DNA of 64,000 bases from Flavobacteriales bacterium (GCA_016721005.1 JADKJM010000018.1:62001-126000); one strand, 5' to 3'. Shown: positions 42,295 to 51,583, numbered from the stretch's first letter. Translations and numbers: made by a program. Notes: generated by a model not told the origin, from the sequence alone.

Positions 42295-42732
42295 ATGTCC
42301 GGAGTCAACAAAGTGATATTGGTCGGCAATCTCGGCGCCGATCCCGAAGTGCGTCATCTACAGAATGGAACGGCCGTGGCCAATTTGCGTATCGCGACGA
42401 CCGAGTATTTCAAGGACCGCCAAACCGGCGACCGTCGTGAGCAGACGGAGTGGCACGATGTGGTGGTGTGGCGCCAACTCGCGGAGATCAGTGAGAAGTA
42501 TCTCCGGAAGGGCAGCAAGGTGTACGTGGAAGGCAAGTTGCGTACGCGCAAATGGCAGGATAAGGATGGTCACGATCGCAAAAGCGTGGAGATCATCGCT
42601 GATGAGATGAAGATGCTGGACCGACGCGAGCAAACGCAGGGCAGCGCGCAGCAACCAACGAGTGCGTCCACGAGTTCCAGCGATCAACCGGTAGAGATGC
42701 GTGATGAGGAAGTGGACGACCTGCCGTTCTAG
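42295..42732 (+). CDS. ssb: Single-stranded DNA-binding protein
   Basis: 145 residues. OB fold typical of SSB: MSGVNKVILVGNLGADPEVR, NLRIATTEYFKDR, EWHDVVVWRQLAEISEKYLRKGSKVYVEGKLRTRKW. The low-complexity linker (QGSAQQPTSASTSSSDQ) ends in EVDDLPF, the acidic tip that recruits repair proteins. 34 bases ahead of gldE. Confidence 0.96.
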   Translation: MSGVNKVILVGNLGADPEVRHLQNGTAVANLRIATTEYFKDRQTGDRREQTEWHDVVVWRQLAEISEKYLRKGSKVYVEGKLRTRKWQDKDGHDRKSVEIIADEMKMLDRREQTQGSAQQPTSASTSSSDQPVEMRDEEVDDLPF

Positions 42733-42766
42733 TTCCACTCCATCCTTGTACCACTAGTTCTCCCAC

Positions 42767-44092
42767 TTGGGGCCCCTCTCCTTCCACCCGTTGTTCATCG
42801 CGCTGTATTGGCGTTCACCGGATGCCACATCGGTCCTCCTGTTGTTGGTGATCGCAGTGCTGTTGGTGGTGAGCGCTGCCACGAGTGCGAGCGAAGTGGC
42901 GCTCTTCTCCTTGACGCCCACGCAACTCCGCGACCTGAAGGAGCGCGGCGGATCATGGGGCCACCGGGTGATGGAACTCCTCTCGAAGCCGCGGCGATTG
43001 CTTGCGACGATCCTGATCGCGAACAACTTCATGAACATCGGCGTGGTGGTCCTGAGCACGGTGGCGGTATCGTCGCTGTTGGAGGTGGAGCGCATGCCCG
43101 AATATCTGGTCTTCATCATCCAAGTGCTGGTGGTCACCTTCATCATCCTGCTTGTCGGGGAGGTGTTGCCGAAGGTGTACGCCACGAACAATCCCATGAA
43201 GGTGGCGCAGGTGATGTCCCGGCCGCTGCTGATCATGCGGTGGCTCTTCAAACCTGTGAGTGAAACGCTCGTGGGCAGCACCACCTTCATCGAAAAGCGG
43301 TTCAAGAAGCGCCAATCGAATTTCTCCATGGATGCGTTGGGGCACGCGCTGGACCTGACGAAGGACGCGAGCACCACGGCGGAGGAACAGCGGATCCTGC
43401 GCGGCATTGTGAAGTTCGGGAACTACGAGGTGAAGCAAGTGATGCGGCCACGCACGGAGATGGTGGCCTTCGACCGCGACCTCACGTTCCAGCAACTGCT
43501 CACGGCGATCGTGGAGAGCGGGTTCTCCCGCGTTCCTGTGTATGAAGAGACCATGGACCGTGTGGTGGGCATGCTCTACATCAAGGACGTGCTGCCGCAC
43601 ATCAGCAAGACGGATCTGGATTGGCACACGCTGCTGCGCGCACCCTACTTCGTTCCGGAGGCGAAGAAGCTGGACGACCTGCTGAAGGAGTTCCAAGCGG
43701 AGAAAGTACACCTGGCCGTGGTGGTGGATGAACATGGCGGTACCAGTGGCATCATCACGCTGGAGGATGTGATCGAGGAGATCGTCGGGGAGATCACGGA
43801 CGAATTCGATGAGGAGGACCTGATCTACAGCAAGCTCGATGACCACACGTGGGTCTTCGAGGGACGCGCATCGCTCTCCGATGTGTACCGTGTGCTCGGC
43901 ATCGATGGTGAACTGTTCGAGGAGAACAAGGGCGACAGCGGAACACTGGGCGGCTTCATCCTCGAACTCACAGGCCGCATACCGAAGAAGGGTGAGCGTG
44001 TGGACCTACGGAACTTCTCCTTCACCGTGGAAGCGTCTGACAACAAGCGGGTGCGCCGCGTGAAACTCGTGATGCGCGATGAAGCGAAGTAG
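42767..44092 (+). CDS. gldE: Gliding motility-associated protein GldE (CNNM/CBS transporter-like)
   Basis: 441 residues. Three to four transmembrane helices of the CNNM (DUF21) domain (VLLLLVIAVLLVVSAATSASEVALFSL; IQVLVVTFIILLVGEVLPKVYATNN), a CBS-domain pair (~200-320, RPRTEMVAFDRDLTF ... DEHGGTSGIITLEDV) and a CorC/HlyC domain at the end. In Flavobacterium GldE works with GldD and supports assembly of the T9SS gliding machinery; the gldD gene overlaps by 14 bases. Starts with TTG at 42767; no ATG fits. Confidence 0.92.
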   Translation: MGPLSFHPLFIALYWRSPDATSVLLLLVIAVLLVVSAATSASEVALFSLTPTQLRDLKERGGSWGHRVMELLSKPRRLLATILIANNFMNIGVVVLSTVAVSSLLEVERMPEYLVFIIQVLVVTFIILLVGEVLPKVYATNNPMKVAQVMSRPLLIMRWLFKPVSETLVGSTTFIEKRFKKRQSNFSMDALGHALDLTKDASTTAEEQRILRGIVKFGNYEVKQVMRPRTEMVAFDRDLTFQQLLTAIVESGFSRVPVYEETMDRVVGMLYIKDVLPHISKTDLDWHTLLRAPYFVPEAKKLDDLLKEFQAEKVHLAVVVDEHGGTSGIITLEDVIEEIVGEITDEFDEEDLIYSKLDDHTWVFEGRASLSDVYRVLGIDGELFEENKGDSGTLGGFILELTGRIPKKGERVDLRNFSFTVEASDNKRVRRVKLVMRDEAK

Positions 44093-44666
44093 TTGGCTTC
44101 TGCTTCCGCTGCTGCTCACCGCGTGTGGTGATGATGTGGTGCCCAAGCCGAAGGGCTGGCCACGCATCGACCTGCCGGAACGGAGCTACGTTCAGTGGTC
44201 CGCTGCACCGTTCACCGTGGAGATCCCCGTGTACGGACGCATGGTGGAACGCACGGCCAGCGAAGGCGGACGCTGGTTCGACCTGCGTTTCGCGCACCAA
44301 CGCGCCACCGTGCATTTCACCTGGACACCGATCAACGGACGCTTGGCGGAATTGATCGAGGAGGCACACGACTTCAAGCGGAAGCACGAATCGATGGCGG
44401 CGCGGATCAACAGCGAACGCGTGTTGCACGATAGCACGCGGGTCTTCGGGACGCTCTTCGATGTGGAGGGTAATGTGGCCAGCCCCTTCGTGATGTACCT
44501 GACCGATAGCACGGACAATTTCCTTTACGCCTCGCTCTATTTCGACACGCGACCGAACGCGGATTCGTTGGCGCCTGTGACCGAACGATTGCGGCAGGAC
44601 ATGCGGCACTTCGCGGCTACGTTGCGGTGGCAGGGGTCCTCCGACCTGTCGCGTGCAATGCCTTGA
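44079..44666 (+). CDS. gldD: Gliding motility lipoprotein GldD
   Basis: 195 residues. Lipobox in MKRSSWLLLPLLLTAC (Cys 16). Body is of GldD type: PKPKGWPRIDLPERSYV, CPYxF-like segment replaced by SAAPFTVEIPVYGRM, WFDLRFAHQRATVHFTW and the end DSLAPVTERLRQDMRHFAATLRW. Needed for gliding/T9SS secretion in Flavobacterium. Its last 50 bases overlap the convergent ctaA gene. Confidence 0.9.
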   Translation: MKRSSWLLLPLLLTACGDDVVPKPKGWPRIDLPERSYVQWSAAPFTVEIPVYGRMVERTASEGGRWFDLRFAHQRATVHFTWTPINGRLAELIEEAHDFKRKHESMAARINSERVLHDSTRVFGTLFDVEGNVASPFVMYLTDSTDNFLYASLYFDTRPNADSLAPVTERLRQDMRHFAATLRWQGSSDLSRAMP

Positions 44667-45657
44667 GCAGGACCGCAAGCAGGACGACCGCGCCGAGCTG
44701 GTGCAACACGCCGAGTTCGATCCGCACTGCGGTGAGCAGTGTGAGAACGCCCAGTAGGAACTGCACGGCTACGGCTGCGATCAGCCATACCCAGATCTTC
44801 TGCAATGCGTCGATCCGTCGGAAACGGAAGGCCACGCCCACGATCACTGCGGCCACCAGCCATGCGAGGTTGCGATGCACGAACTGCACGCCATCCTTGT
44901 GGTCGGCGAAGTCCTTCCAGAACGAGCCGAAAGCGGTGACGTTCTCCGGCATGAATTCACCGTTCATCAGTGGCCATGTGTTGTAGACGTACCCAGCGTT
45001 GAGACCTGCGGTGAAGGCGCCCCAGATCACTTGCAGCGCAAAGAGCACCAACGCGATGCGCATCCATTTGCCGGGAGTACTTCCATCCGAAGCGAAACCG
45101 CGACGCGCATCTCGCAGGTCGAACACCGTCCACAGCGCCAACGCAAGAACGAACAAGGCCGCGACCAAGTGGATCGCCAAACGGAAGTGGCTCACATCCA
45201 CCAGCAGTTGGCCGTTGGAGTCCTTCTGATCCACCAGCCCGCTCTTCACCATGAACCAACCCAAGCTGGCCACGACGGCGCCGCCCAACAGGATCCACAA
45301 TGTGCGCTTCATCAGCCAGCCTTTCAATCTTCCTTGCCGCCAGAAGACAACAAAGGGGATCGCGAAGACCAAGCCCATCAACCGGCCCCAGTTGCGGTGC
45401 AGGTATTCCCAGAAGTAGATCCGCTTGAAGCCCGACAGATCCATGTCGGCATTCATCAAGCTGTACTCGGGGATCCGCTTGTAGGCATCGAACTCAGCTT
45501 GCCATGCCACATCGTTCATGGGTGGGATCGCACCGGAGATCGGCTTCCATTCCGTGATGCTCAAGCCACTTTCGGTGAGCCGCGTGATGCCGCCGATCAC
45601 CACCATGCATGCGATCATCACACAGCCGGTGATCAGCCAAATGATCACGGGCCTCAT
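44617..45657 (-). CDS. ctaA: Heme A synthase
   Basis: 346 residues with eight transmembrane helices in two halves. Converts heme O to heme A for cytochrome oxidase. Family sequence: GGITRLTESGLSITEWKPISGAIPP near the start, FWEYLHRNWGRLMGLVFAIPF, DVSHFRLAIHLVAAL and QFVHRNLAWLVAAV, with the heme-ligand histidines in EYLHR, RLAIH, FVHRN and VLHQLG. The start at 45657 (MRPVIIW) is preferred because the promoter element sits between it and the earlier ATG at 45699. Confidence 0.95.
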   Translation of the reverse strand: MRPVIIWLITGCVMIACMVVIGGITRLTESGLSITEWKPISGAIPPMNDVAWQAEFDAYKRIPEYSLMNADMDLSGFKRIYFWEYLHRNWGRLMGLVFAIPFVVFWRQGRLKGWLMKRTLWILLGGAVVASLGWFMVKSGLVDQKDSNGQLLVDVSHFRLAIHLVAALFVLALALWTVFDLRDARRGFASDGSTPGKWMRIALVLFALQVIWGAFTAGLNAGYVYNTWPLMNGEFMPENVTAFGSFWKDFADHKDGVQFVHRNLAWLVAAVIVGVAFRFRRIDALQKIWVWLIAAVAVQFLLGVLTLLTAVRIELGVLHQLGAVVLLAVLLKALHATGRRTPATAT

Positions 45658-45687
45658 GGACTTCGATGCAGGTGCGTTCACGGGCCG

Positions 45688-45695
45688 CGAAACTA
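45688..45695 (-). promoter_or_regulatory. Promoter -7 element of ctaA
   Basis: TAGTTTCG on the minus strand (TAnnTTCG), 31 bases before the ATG at 45657. Confidence 0.55.
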
Positions 45696-45729
45696 GCATG
45701 AGGCAATTCCACGGATCGCACAGAAAACA

Positions 45730-45763
45730 GAAAGGGGATGGATCCTTGGATCCATCCCCTTTC
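45730..45763 (-). terminator. Rho-independent terminator of the metal-binding lipoprotein gene
   Basis: 16-bp perfect stem GAAAGGGGATGGATCC / GGATCCATCCCCTTTC with a 2-base loop, 15 bases beyond the stop at 45778; followed by a TGTTTTCTG run on the minus strand. Confidence 0.85.
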
Positions 45764-45777
45764 CGAAGATCGAGCGA

Positions 45778-46293
45778 TCAGTTCCGCAGGATCCGGCTCA
45801 AGAGCATGAGGATGCTCGGCAGTACCACTTCACGCGGTGAAAGCACGCTCACTTCGCCGTCCACTTCCGCCGTCTTGTCCTGTCCCTTGGAAGCGGACTT
45901 ACCGACAACCTCCTTCGTGATGGACACCGCAACGACCTTGTACTGTCCGTCGTGCAGCTTCTGCACGGCTTCGATCATCTGCGCATCGGTGATCTTCTTG
46001 TCATCATAGGTCACGATCGCGTGGTCGGGGCCTTCGGCCTCATTCATCTTGATCTCGGTGCCTTCGACGCCCAATGCCGCAAGTGCCTTCTTGATGGAAC
46101 CGCCGCACATCATCTCGCAACTCATGCCTTCGATGCTCAGGTCGGCCATGGTCACCGGTGTGCCACTGGAGATGATCACCTCCTTCACTACGCGCTCCAC
46201 GCCGACCGCAGAAGCCACTTGCTCCGGGGCATTGGTGCCGCAAGCGAAGAGAAGGGAGAGGGTGACGAGCGGTAGGAGAAGGCGCGGGGTCAT
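45778..46293 (-). CDS. HMA-domain heavy-metal-binding lipoprotein
   Basis: 171 residues from the ATG at 46293: signal with lipobox (LLLPLVTLSLLFAC, Cys ~18), then a heavy-metal-associated domain (LSIEGMSCEMMCGGSIKKAL, residues ~52-71). The usual MxCxxC copper site appears here as MSCEMMC, one residue longer. Probably a periplasmic copper or mercury binding protein. A palindrome like the CopY/BlaI box sits over its promoter. Confidence 0.82.
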   Translation of the reverse strand: MTPRLLLPLVTLSLLFACGTNAPEQVASAVGVERVVKEVIISSGTPVTMADLSIEGMSCEMMCGGSIKKALAALGVEGTEIKMNEAEGPDHAIVTYDDKKITDAQMIEAVQKLHDGQYKVVAVSITKEVVGKSASKGQDKTAEVDGEVSVLSPREVVLPSILMLLSRILRN

Positions 46294-46337
46294 GGTCCTT
46301 GGTATTGTGCTCATGGGACGCACGAGCGGTTGAATTC

Positions 46338-46351
46338 GTTACAAATGTAAC
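46338..46351 (-). promoter_or_regulatory. Cop-box-like palindrome over the promoter
   Basis: GTTACAAATGTAAC has 6-base inverted arms around AA and contains TACAAATGTA, the TACAnnTGTA core used by CopY/BlaI-type repressors. The TACATTTG (TAnnTTTG) promoter element at 46342-46349 lies inside it on the minus strand, 49 bases before the ATG. Confidence 0.6.
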
Positions 46352-46370
46352 CGGCACGAAGGGTAACGGA

Positions 46371-46378
46371 TAGTTTTG
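46371..46378 (+). promoter_or_regulatory. Promoter -7 element of the EamA gene
   Basis: TAGTTTTG, exact TAnnTTTG, 60 bases before the ATG at 46439. Confidence 0.55.
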
Positions 46379-46438
46379 GCGCCCTTCAGGCCAACGGAGC
46401 GATACCAAGCGAACCGTTCAGCCCGCATCGAGATCGAA

Positions 46439-47485
46439 ATGGACCGTGAGCAACGACCCGGGGGGATCTGGCTGATCCTCGCCATCCTCGCGCTGATCTG
46501 GGGCAGTTCCTTTATCCTGATGAAGCGCGGACTGTTCCATGAGGGTGTCCCTGTGCTCACCTCATGGCAAGTGGCCACGGCGCGGCTGTCCATCGCGTGG
46601 TTGGCCCTTTCCCCGATCCTTCTCCGCCACATCCGGCTGTTCCCGAAGCACTGGCTGCCCTTGCTGGGGACCGGCATGCTCGGCAACGGCGTGCCGGCGT
46701 TTCTCTACGCCACCGCACAAACGCGGATCGATAGCGCCTTGAGCGGCATGCTGAACGGCCTCACACCGCTGATGACCCTGCTCACGGGCCTGCTGTTCTT
46801 CGGTACCCGGGCGCGTGGGGTGCATTTGATCGGGATCATCCTCGGCCTGATCGGCGCAGCGGGCCTGATCGCCTTCAACAGCAAGGATGGTTTGCCGTCA
46901 TGGTCGGCGTATGCGGTGCTGTCGATCATTGGGACGATCGGCTACGGCTTCAGCGGCAACATCGTGAAGAAGTACCTGTACATGTTACCGCCCAGGGCCA
47001 CATCCGCGCTGGCGCTTACGTGGGTGGGGCCGGTGAGCATCGGCTTGGCCTTGGGAAGCGGATTGCCGGAAACACTGCGTACCGATCCGCACGCGTGGAG
47101 CGCGCTCGGTCACGTGGCGGTGTTGGCCGTGTTCAGTTCCGCGCTCGCGTTGGTGCTGTGGAACGTGCTCCTCCAGCGCACGTCGGCGCTGAATGCTTCC
47201 ACCGTGACCTACCTGATGCCCGTGGTGGCGATCGGGTGGGGGTTGATGGATGGCGAGACCGTGGGTTGGCAGCAAATGATGATGATCGGGTTGGTGCTCG
47301 GCGGCGTGTACCTCGTGAGCGTGGCGGAGCGGGTGCGGGGTGAAGCAGAGCGTGAGGCAGCACAGGGCAGGGGAATTTCCTTTGGGATCACGGAGCGCAA
47401 TAGCGGGATCCCTCGTGACCCTGCTTCGCCGCTCCTTTGTCGAAAGGAACCGAACTTCGCGCCATGTACTTGGGACAGAAAGTAG
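46439..47485 (+). CDS. EamA/DMT-family transporter
   Basis: 348 residues with ten transmembrane helices in two EamA repeats (WLILAILALIWGSSFILMKRGL at the start; second half from SAYAVLSIIGTIGYGFSGNIVK). Probable small-molecule exporter; substrate unknown. The ATG at 46439 (MDREQRPGGIW) is used because the upstream in-frame start at 46376 falls inside the promoter. The last 22 bases overlap the next gene, and the C-terminal ~40 residues after the last helix are unusual. Confidence 0.85.
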   Translation: MDREQRPGGIWLILAILALIWGSSFILMKRGLFHEGVPVLTSWQVATARLSIAWLALSPILLRHIRLFPKHWLPLLGTGMLGNGVPAFLYATAQTRIDSALSGMLNGLTPLMTLLTGLLFFGTRARGVHLIGIILGLIGAAGLIAFNSKDGLPSWSAYAVLSIIGTIGYGFSGNIVKKYLYMLPPRATSALALTWVGPVSIGLALGSGLPETLRTDPHAWSALGHVAVLAVFSSALALVLWNVLLQRTSALNASTVTYLMPVVAIGWGLMDGETVGWQQMMMIGLVLGGVYLVSVAERVRGEAEREAAQGRGISFGITERNSGIPRDPASPLLCRKEPNFAPCTWDRK

Positions 47486-48165
47486 TGGTGGTGCTTCCGG
47501 CATATCGCGCAGCGCTCACATTGAAAAAGACCTATGACGAGATCCCTTTCGATGTGGTGGATGAAGTGGTGCTGGTGGATGACAAGAGCCCGGACAACAC
47601 GGTGGAAGTGGCGCAGAAGCTAGGCCTGAAGCACATCGTGGAGCACCAGAAGAACACGGGCTACGGCGGCAACCAGAAGAGCTGCTACGACAAGGCGAAG
47701 GAACTCGGCGCGGACATCGTGGTGATGCTTCACCCGGATTACCAGTACACGCCGAAGCTGATGATGAGCATGATCACGCTGATCGGCAACGATGTGTACC
47801 CGGTGGTCTTCGGATCACGCATCCTCGGTGGCGGTGCGTTGAAGGGCGGCATGCCGATGTACAAGTACATCTTCAATCGCATGCTCACGCTCGGGCAGAA
47901 CATCCTGATGAACGAGAAGTTGAGCGAGTACCACACCGGGTACCGCGCCTTTCACCGTAAGGTGCTGGATGCGTGTCCGTACCACCAATGCTCCGATGAT
48001 TTCGTGTTCGACAACCAGATGATCGCGCAGATCTTCTGGAAGAAGTTCGAGATCGCCGAGATCACTTGTCCCACGAAATACTTCGAGGAGGCGAGCAGCA
48101 TCAACTCTCCAGCTGATCCACGGCCATGCCAACACGCGGTCGCATCCAACTGTACATCGCACTAG
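47464..48165 (+). CDS. Family 2 glycosyltransferase, C-terminus apparently truncated
   Basis: 233 residues of the dolichyl-phosphate-mannose synthase-like type: VVLPAYRAALTLKKTYDEIP, VDDKSPDNTVEVA, NTGYGGNQKSCYDKAKE, MLHPDYQYTP (with the acidic metal site) and SEYHTGYRAFHR. After EITCPTKYFEEASSIN homologues continue with a conserved RSVKYG-type end, but here the last ~17 residues are unrelated and overlap the next gene. This suggests a small deletion or rearrangement at about 48105. Likely uses a nucleotide sugar to build a lipid-linked sugar for the following GT39 enzyme. Confidence 0.85.
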   Translation: MYLGQKVVVVLPAYRAALTLKKTYDEIPFDVVDEVVLVDDKSPDNTVEVAQKLGLKHIVEHQKNTGYGGNQKSCYDKAKELGADIVVMLHPDYQYTPKLMMSMITLIGNDVYPVVFGSRILGGGALKGGMPMYKYIFNRMLTLGQNILMNEKLSEYHTGYRAFHRKVLDACPYHQCSDDFVFDNQMIAQIFWKKFEIAEITCPTKYFEEASSINSPADPRPCQHAVASNCTSH

Positions 48166-49769
48166 CAGCCGCGCTGTTGTTCGTCCCCGGCCTCGGTGCG
48201 GTCCACTTGTTCGATTGGGACGAGATCAACTTCGCGGAGATCTCGCGTGAGATGGTGGTGAGCGGCGATTGGTCGCAACCGCAAATGGGTTTCGAACCCT
48301 TCCACGAGAAGCCACCGCTGTTCATGTGGATGCAAGCCGCGAGCATGGCCGCGTTCGGCGTGGGTGAATTCGCTGCCCGCTTTCCCAACGCGATCTGCGG
48401 AATACTCACCCTGCTCGTGCTGTTCCGCATCGGCGAACAATTGCGTGGACGGGTGTTCGGCATGCTCTGGTCATTGGCGTACATCGGCTCCATCCTACCC
48501 CACCTCTACTTCCGCAGCGGCATCATCGATCCGTGGTTCAACCTCTTCATCTTCCTCGGCCTCCACGCCCTCATCACCCTGGTGCATCGGGACCCGAAGC
48601 GACAAGTAGGAACGATCAACGCGCGACGCGATGTACACGCGTGGCTTGCCGGGATCTTCCTCGGCTTGGCGGTGTTGACCAAAGGTCCGGTCGGCATACT
48701 CATTCCGGGGTTGGTAATGGGCGTGTACTGGATAGTGGGGCGATTCAAGCCCTTCATGCGTTGGCAACGGCTGGGGATCATCGCGTTCGGAACCCTGATC
48801 ACGGTCGGGTCCTGGGCGCTGGTGGACCTGGCCCGCAACGGCCCGGAGTTCATGTCGGCCTTTTTCCAGCGACAGGTTGCCATGCTCACCACCGAGGATG
48901 CCGGCCACGGCGGCTTCTTCGGCTACCATTTCGTGGTGCTACTGATCGGGTGCTTCCCCGCTTCGCTCTTCGCGCTTCGGGAGTTCTTCAAGTCCACACG
49001 AACGAACGATGCCACGGAGAACGATCACCGGCGCTGGATGGTGATCCTGTTCTGGGTGGTGCTGATCCTTTTCAGCATCGTGAAGACCAAGATCGTCCAC
49101 TACAGCAGCTTGTGCTACTTCCCGATCACCTACCTCGCCGCGTTGCAATTGGAGCGCATCTGGCGCGAACGCAACGGCTTCGGCTGGGTGCGTTACACGA
49201 TCGGTCCCGTGGGCATGGTCTTCGTCATCGCGACGATCGCGTTGCCGATCGCGGGGAACCACATCGATACGATCAAGCCGCTCTTCGCGCAGGATCCGTT
49301 CGCGCTGGCCAACCTGGATGCGGACGTGAATTGGACCGGCTGGGAGGTGTTGCCGGGAGTGCTGCTGCTCGCGGTATTCGGGATCGGTCACGTCCTCTAC
49401 GAGCGGAGATCCTTCCGCGCGAGCTTGATCACGGTCTTTGCAGGATCCGCCTTGTTCGTGACGAGCACACTGTTCTTCTTCATCAACAACATCGAAGCGT
49501 ATTCGCAACGTGCAGCCGTGGAGTTCTTCGAGAGCAAGGCCGGTGAACGCTGCTGGGTGATGACGAAAGGCTACAAGAGCTACGTGCCGGAGTTCTATGG
49601 GCGCGTGATGGAAGCAACGCCTTCCGAGGATGTCCTCATGAATGGCGCGATCGATCGGCCGGTGTACTTGAGCTGCAAGATCACGAGTGCGGATGAGGTC
49701 CGTGCCTTGCAGGACTTCACAGGGATCGGCAACAGGAACGGGTTCGTATTCTTCCAGCGGGAGCCTTAG
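48126..49769 (+). CDS. GT39-family (ArnT/PMT-like) membrane glycosyltransferase
   Basis: 547 residues with about ten to twelve transmembrane helices. The N-terminal loop FDWDEINFAEISREMVVSGDW (residues ~28-48) holds the acidic catalytic residues of the ArnT/PMT fold (DE-xxxAEISREM), and EKPPLFMWMQAASM follows as in the family. Transfers a sugar from a polyprenyl carrier to a lipid or protein outside the inner membrane. Overlaps the GT2 gene by 40 bases, suggesting the two act in sequence. Confidence 0.88.
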   Translation: MPTRGRIQLYIALAAALLFVPGLGAVHLFDWDEINFAEISREMVVSGDWSQPQMGFEPFHEKPPLFMWMQAASMAAFGVGEFAARFPNAICGILTLLVLFRIGEQLRGRVFGMLWSLAYIGSILPHLYFRSGIIDPWFNLFIFLGLHALITLVHRDPKRQVGTINARRDVHAWLAGIFLGLAVLTKGPVGILIPGLVMGVYWIVGRFKPFMRWQRLGIIAFGTLITVGSWALVDLARNGPEFMSAFFQRQVAMLTTEDAGHGGFFGYHFVVLLIGCFPASLFALREFFKSTRTNDATENDHRRWMVILFWVVLILFSIVKTKIVHYSSLCYFPITYLAALQLERIWRERNGFGWVRYTIGPVGMVFVIATIALPIAGNHIDTIKPLFAQDPFALANLDADVNWTGWEVLPGVLLLAVFGIGHVLYERRSFRASLITVFAGSALFVTSTLFFFINNIEAYSQRAAVEFFESKAGERCWVMTKGYKSYVPEFYGRVMEATPSEDVLMNGAIDRPVYLSCKITSADEVRALQDFTGIGNRNGFVFFQREP

Positions 49770-49788
49770 GTCGTTCGGTACGGGCACC

Positions 49789-49797
49789 TACCTTTCG
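49789..49797 (+). promoter_or_regulatory. Promoter -7-like element
   Basis: TACCTTTCG, a TA-TTTC/TTCG variant, 19 bases before the ATG at 49817. Confidence 0.4.
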
Positions 49798-49816
49798 GTA
49801 CTAATCCATTCGACCC

Positions 49817-51583
49817 ATGCGCCAACAGTACGTTCTCCGTTCATTCTTCTCCCTCTTCTTGATCGCCCTTCTCGCCAGCGCAAGCATGGCCCAGGGCGAT
49901 ACATGCACCACGGCCTTGCAGGTCGTCAGCGGTGTGTACAATGCCGATGGCCCCATGACGGGGTATGCGGGTCCGAGCTGCGGCGGCGGCACCAACGGAG
50001 ATTGGTATCGCTACACGGCCACCTTCTCGGGCACGATCAAGATCACCAGCTGTCATCCGCTGAACAATGGTTTGAGTTTCGATACCTACTTGAAGGTCTT
50101 CAGTGGGAACTGTGATGCGCTGGTCTGCATCGGCAACAACGATGACATGGGACAGGCTGGGCAATCCTGCCCGAACAACGCGTTCGCTTCCTACTTGCAG
50201 GTGAATGTCACGGCGGGCCAGGACTACTACATCGTCTGGACCAACACCTTCAGCAGTATTCCCTTCTATTGGGAATTGAGCGAGTGCGCGGGTACCGCCA
50301 CCGGTGCCACCTATTTCGACAACAACAACAACGGCGCTCGCGAGCCGGGTGAAGCGCATGTTCCCGTGGTGATGTTGGTACAACCCGGCGATCACTACGT
50401 GTATTCAGGCAGCGATCCGTATTCGCTCTGCACGGACATGGGCAGTCACACCATCACGGTGCCAACGCCGCCTCTTTACCACACCACGGTTCCTGCATCG
50501 CAGTCCTTCACCATCGCGGCACTCGGTGATCGGATACTGGTATGGACTTCGGCTTCCAGGCATCCCGGGCATCTACGACGGTGCCGTGGATCTCTGGGGA
50601 TGGAACCCGTGGATCGGGAACAATACCACCTTGTACATCGGCTACTCCAACATCGGTACAGAGGACCTCACCCCGACGATCGCGCTCACGCTCGATCCGG
50701 TCCTCTCCTACGTTTCGGCCACCACCACGGCCACCAGCGTGAACGGCCAGACGATCATCTGGGCCTTGCCGGTGATGACCCCCGGAACCAACGCTGGTAT
50801 CACGGTCACAGTGTACACCGATCCAGCGACCACGCCGAACCAATCGGTGCTGGACTACGTCGTGCTCACCACCACAGAGAACGACATCAACATGGTGAAC
50901 AACACGGATGATGTGCATGGACACGCGTCCACTTCCTTCGATCCGAACGACAAGGCCGTGAGCGAGGAATTCATCACCCCACAGGATGTCGTGGACCAGA
51001 AGAAGCTGGAATTCACCGTGCGCTTCCAGAACACGGGCAACGCGCCCGCTGTGAACATCGTGATCAAGGACAGCCTCGATGCCGATTGGGACCTGAGCAC
51101 CTTCGAGATGATCGGTGCGACGCATCCGTACACGTTGACCGTCAGTAACGAAGTGGCGATATGGACTTTCGCGAACATCATGCTCCCCACCGAGGACAGC
51201 GATGCACTGGGTAGCCAAGGCAGCTTTCAATACCGCGTGGCACCCAAGAGCAGCTTGAATCTCGGCGAGCAACTCACCAACCGCGCGGACATCTACTTCG
51301 ACTTCAACGAACCGGTGCTGACGAATACCACGGTGACCACCGTGGCGCTGAGCACCGCCCTCGCGGAAACGCCCTGGGCAACGGATTGTTCATCGCGCCT
51401 TCACCGAGCAATGGGTTGGTCAACCTCCGTTGGGCGGATGCACGGTTGAACATCGCGCGCTTCAATGTGATCGACGCGATGGGCCGCGTGGTCTTCACCA
51501 CCAACCTGACCGGCGTGAACAACACCAGGAGCATGGACCTTTCCTTCCTGTCCGAAGGGAGTGGGCGGCATGCCGACGGTTGA
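49817..51583 (+). pseudogene. Secreted T9SS protein gene broken by at least two frameshifts
   Basis: Frame 1 (from 49817) gives a signal peptide (LFLIALLASASMAQ) and a beta-domain (GDWYRYTATFSGTIKITSC ... FDTYLKVFSGNCDALV). Around 50530-50560 the coding continues in another frame (LPGIPGIYDGAVDLWGWNPW ... conserved DUF11-type CARDB-like strands FTVRFQNTGNAPAVNIVI, ~51010-51060). Around 51360 it shifts again to GNGLFIAPSPSNGLVNLRW, the sorting domain, which stops early at 51583 after LSFLSEGSG. Frame 1 runs about 235 residues, frame 2 ~280, frame 3 ~60. Either a decaying gene or uncorrected sequence indels. Confidence 0.82.
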
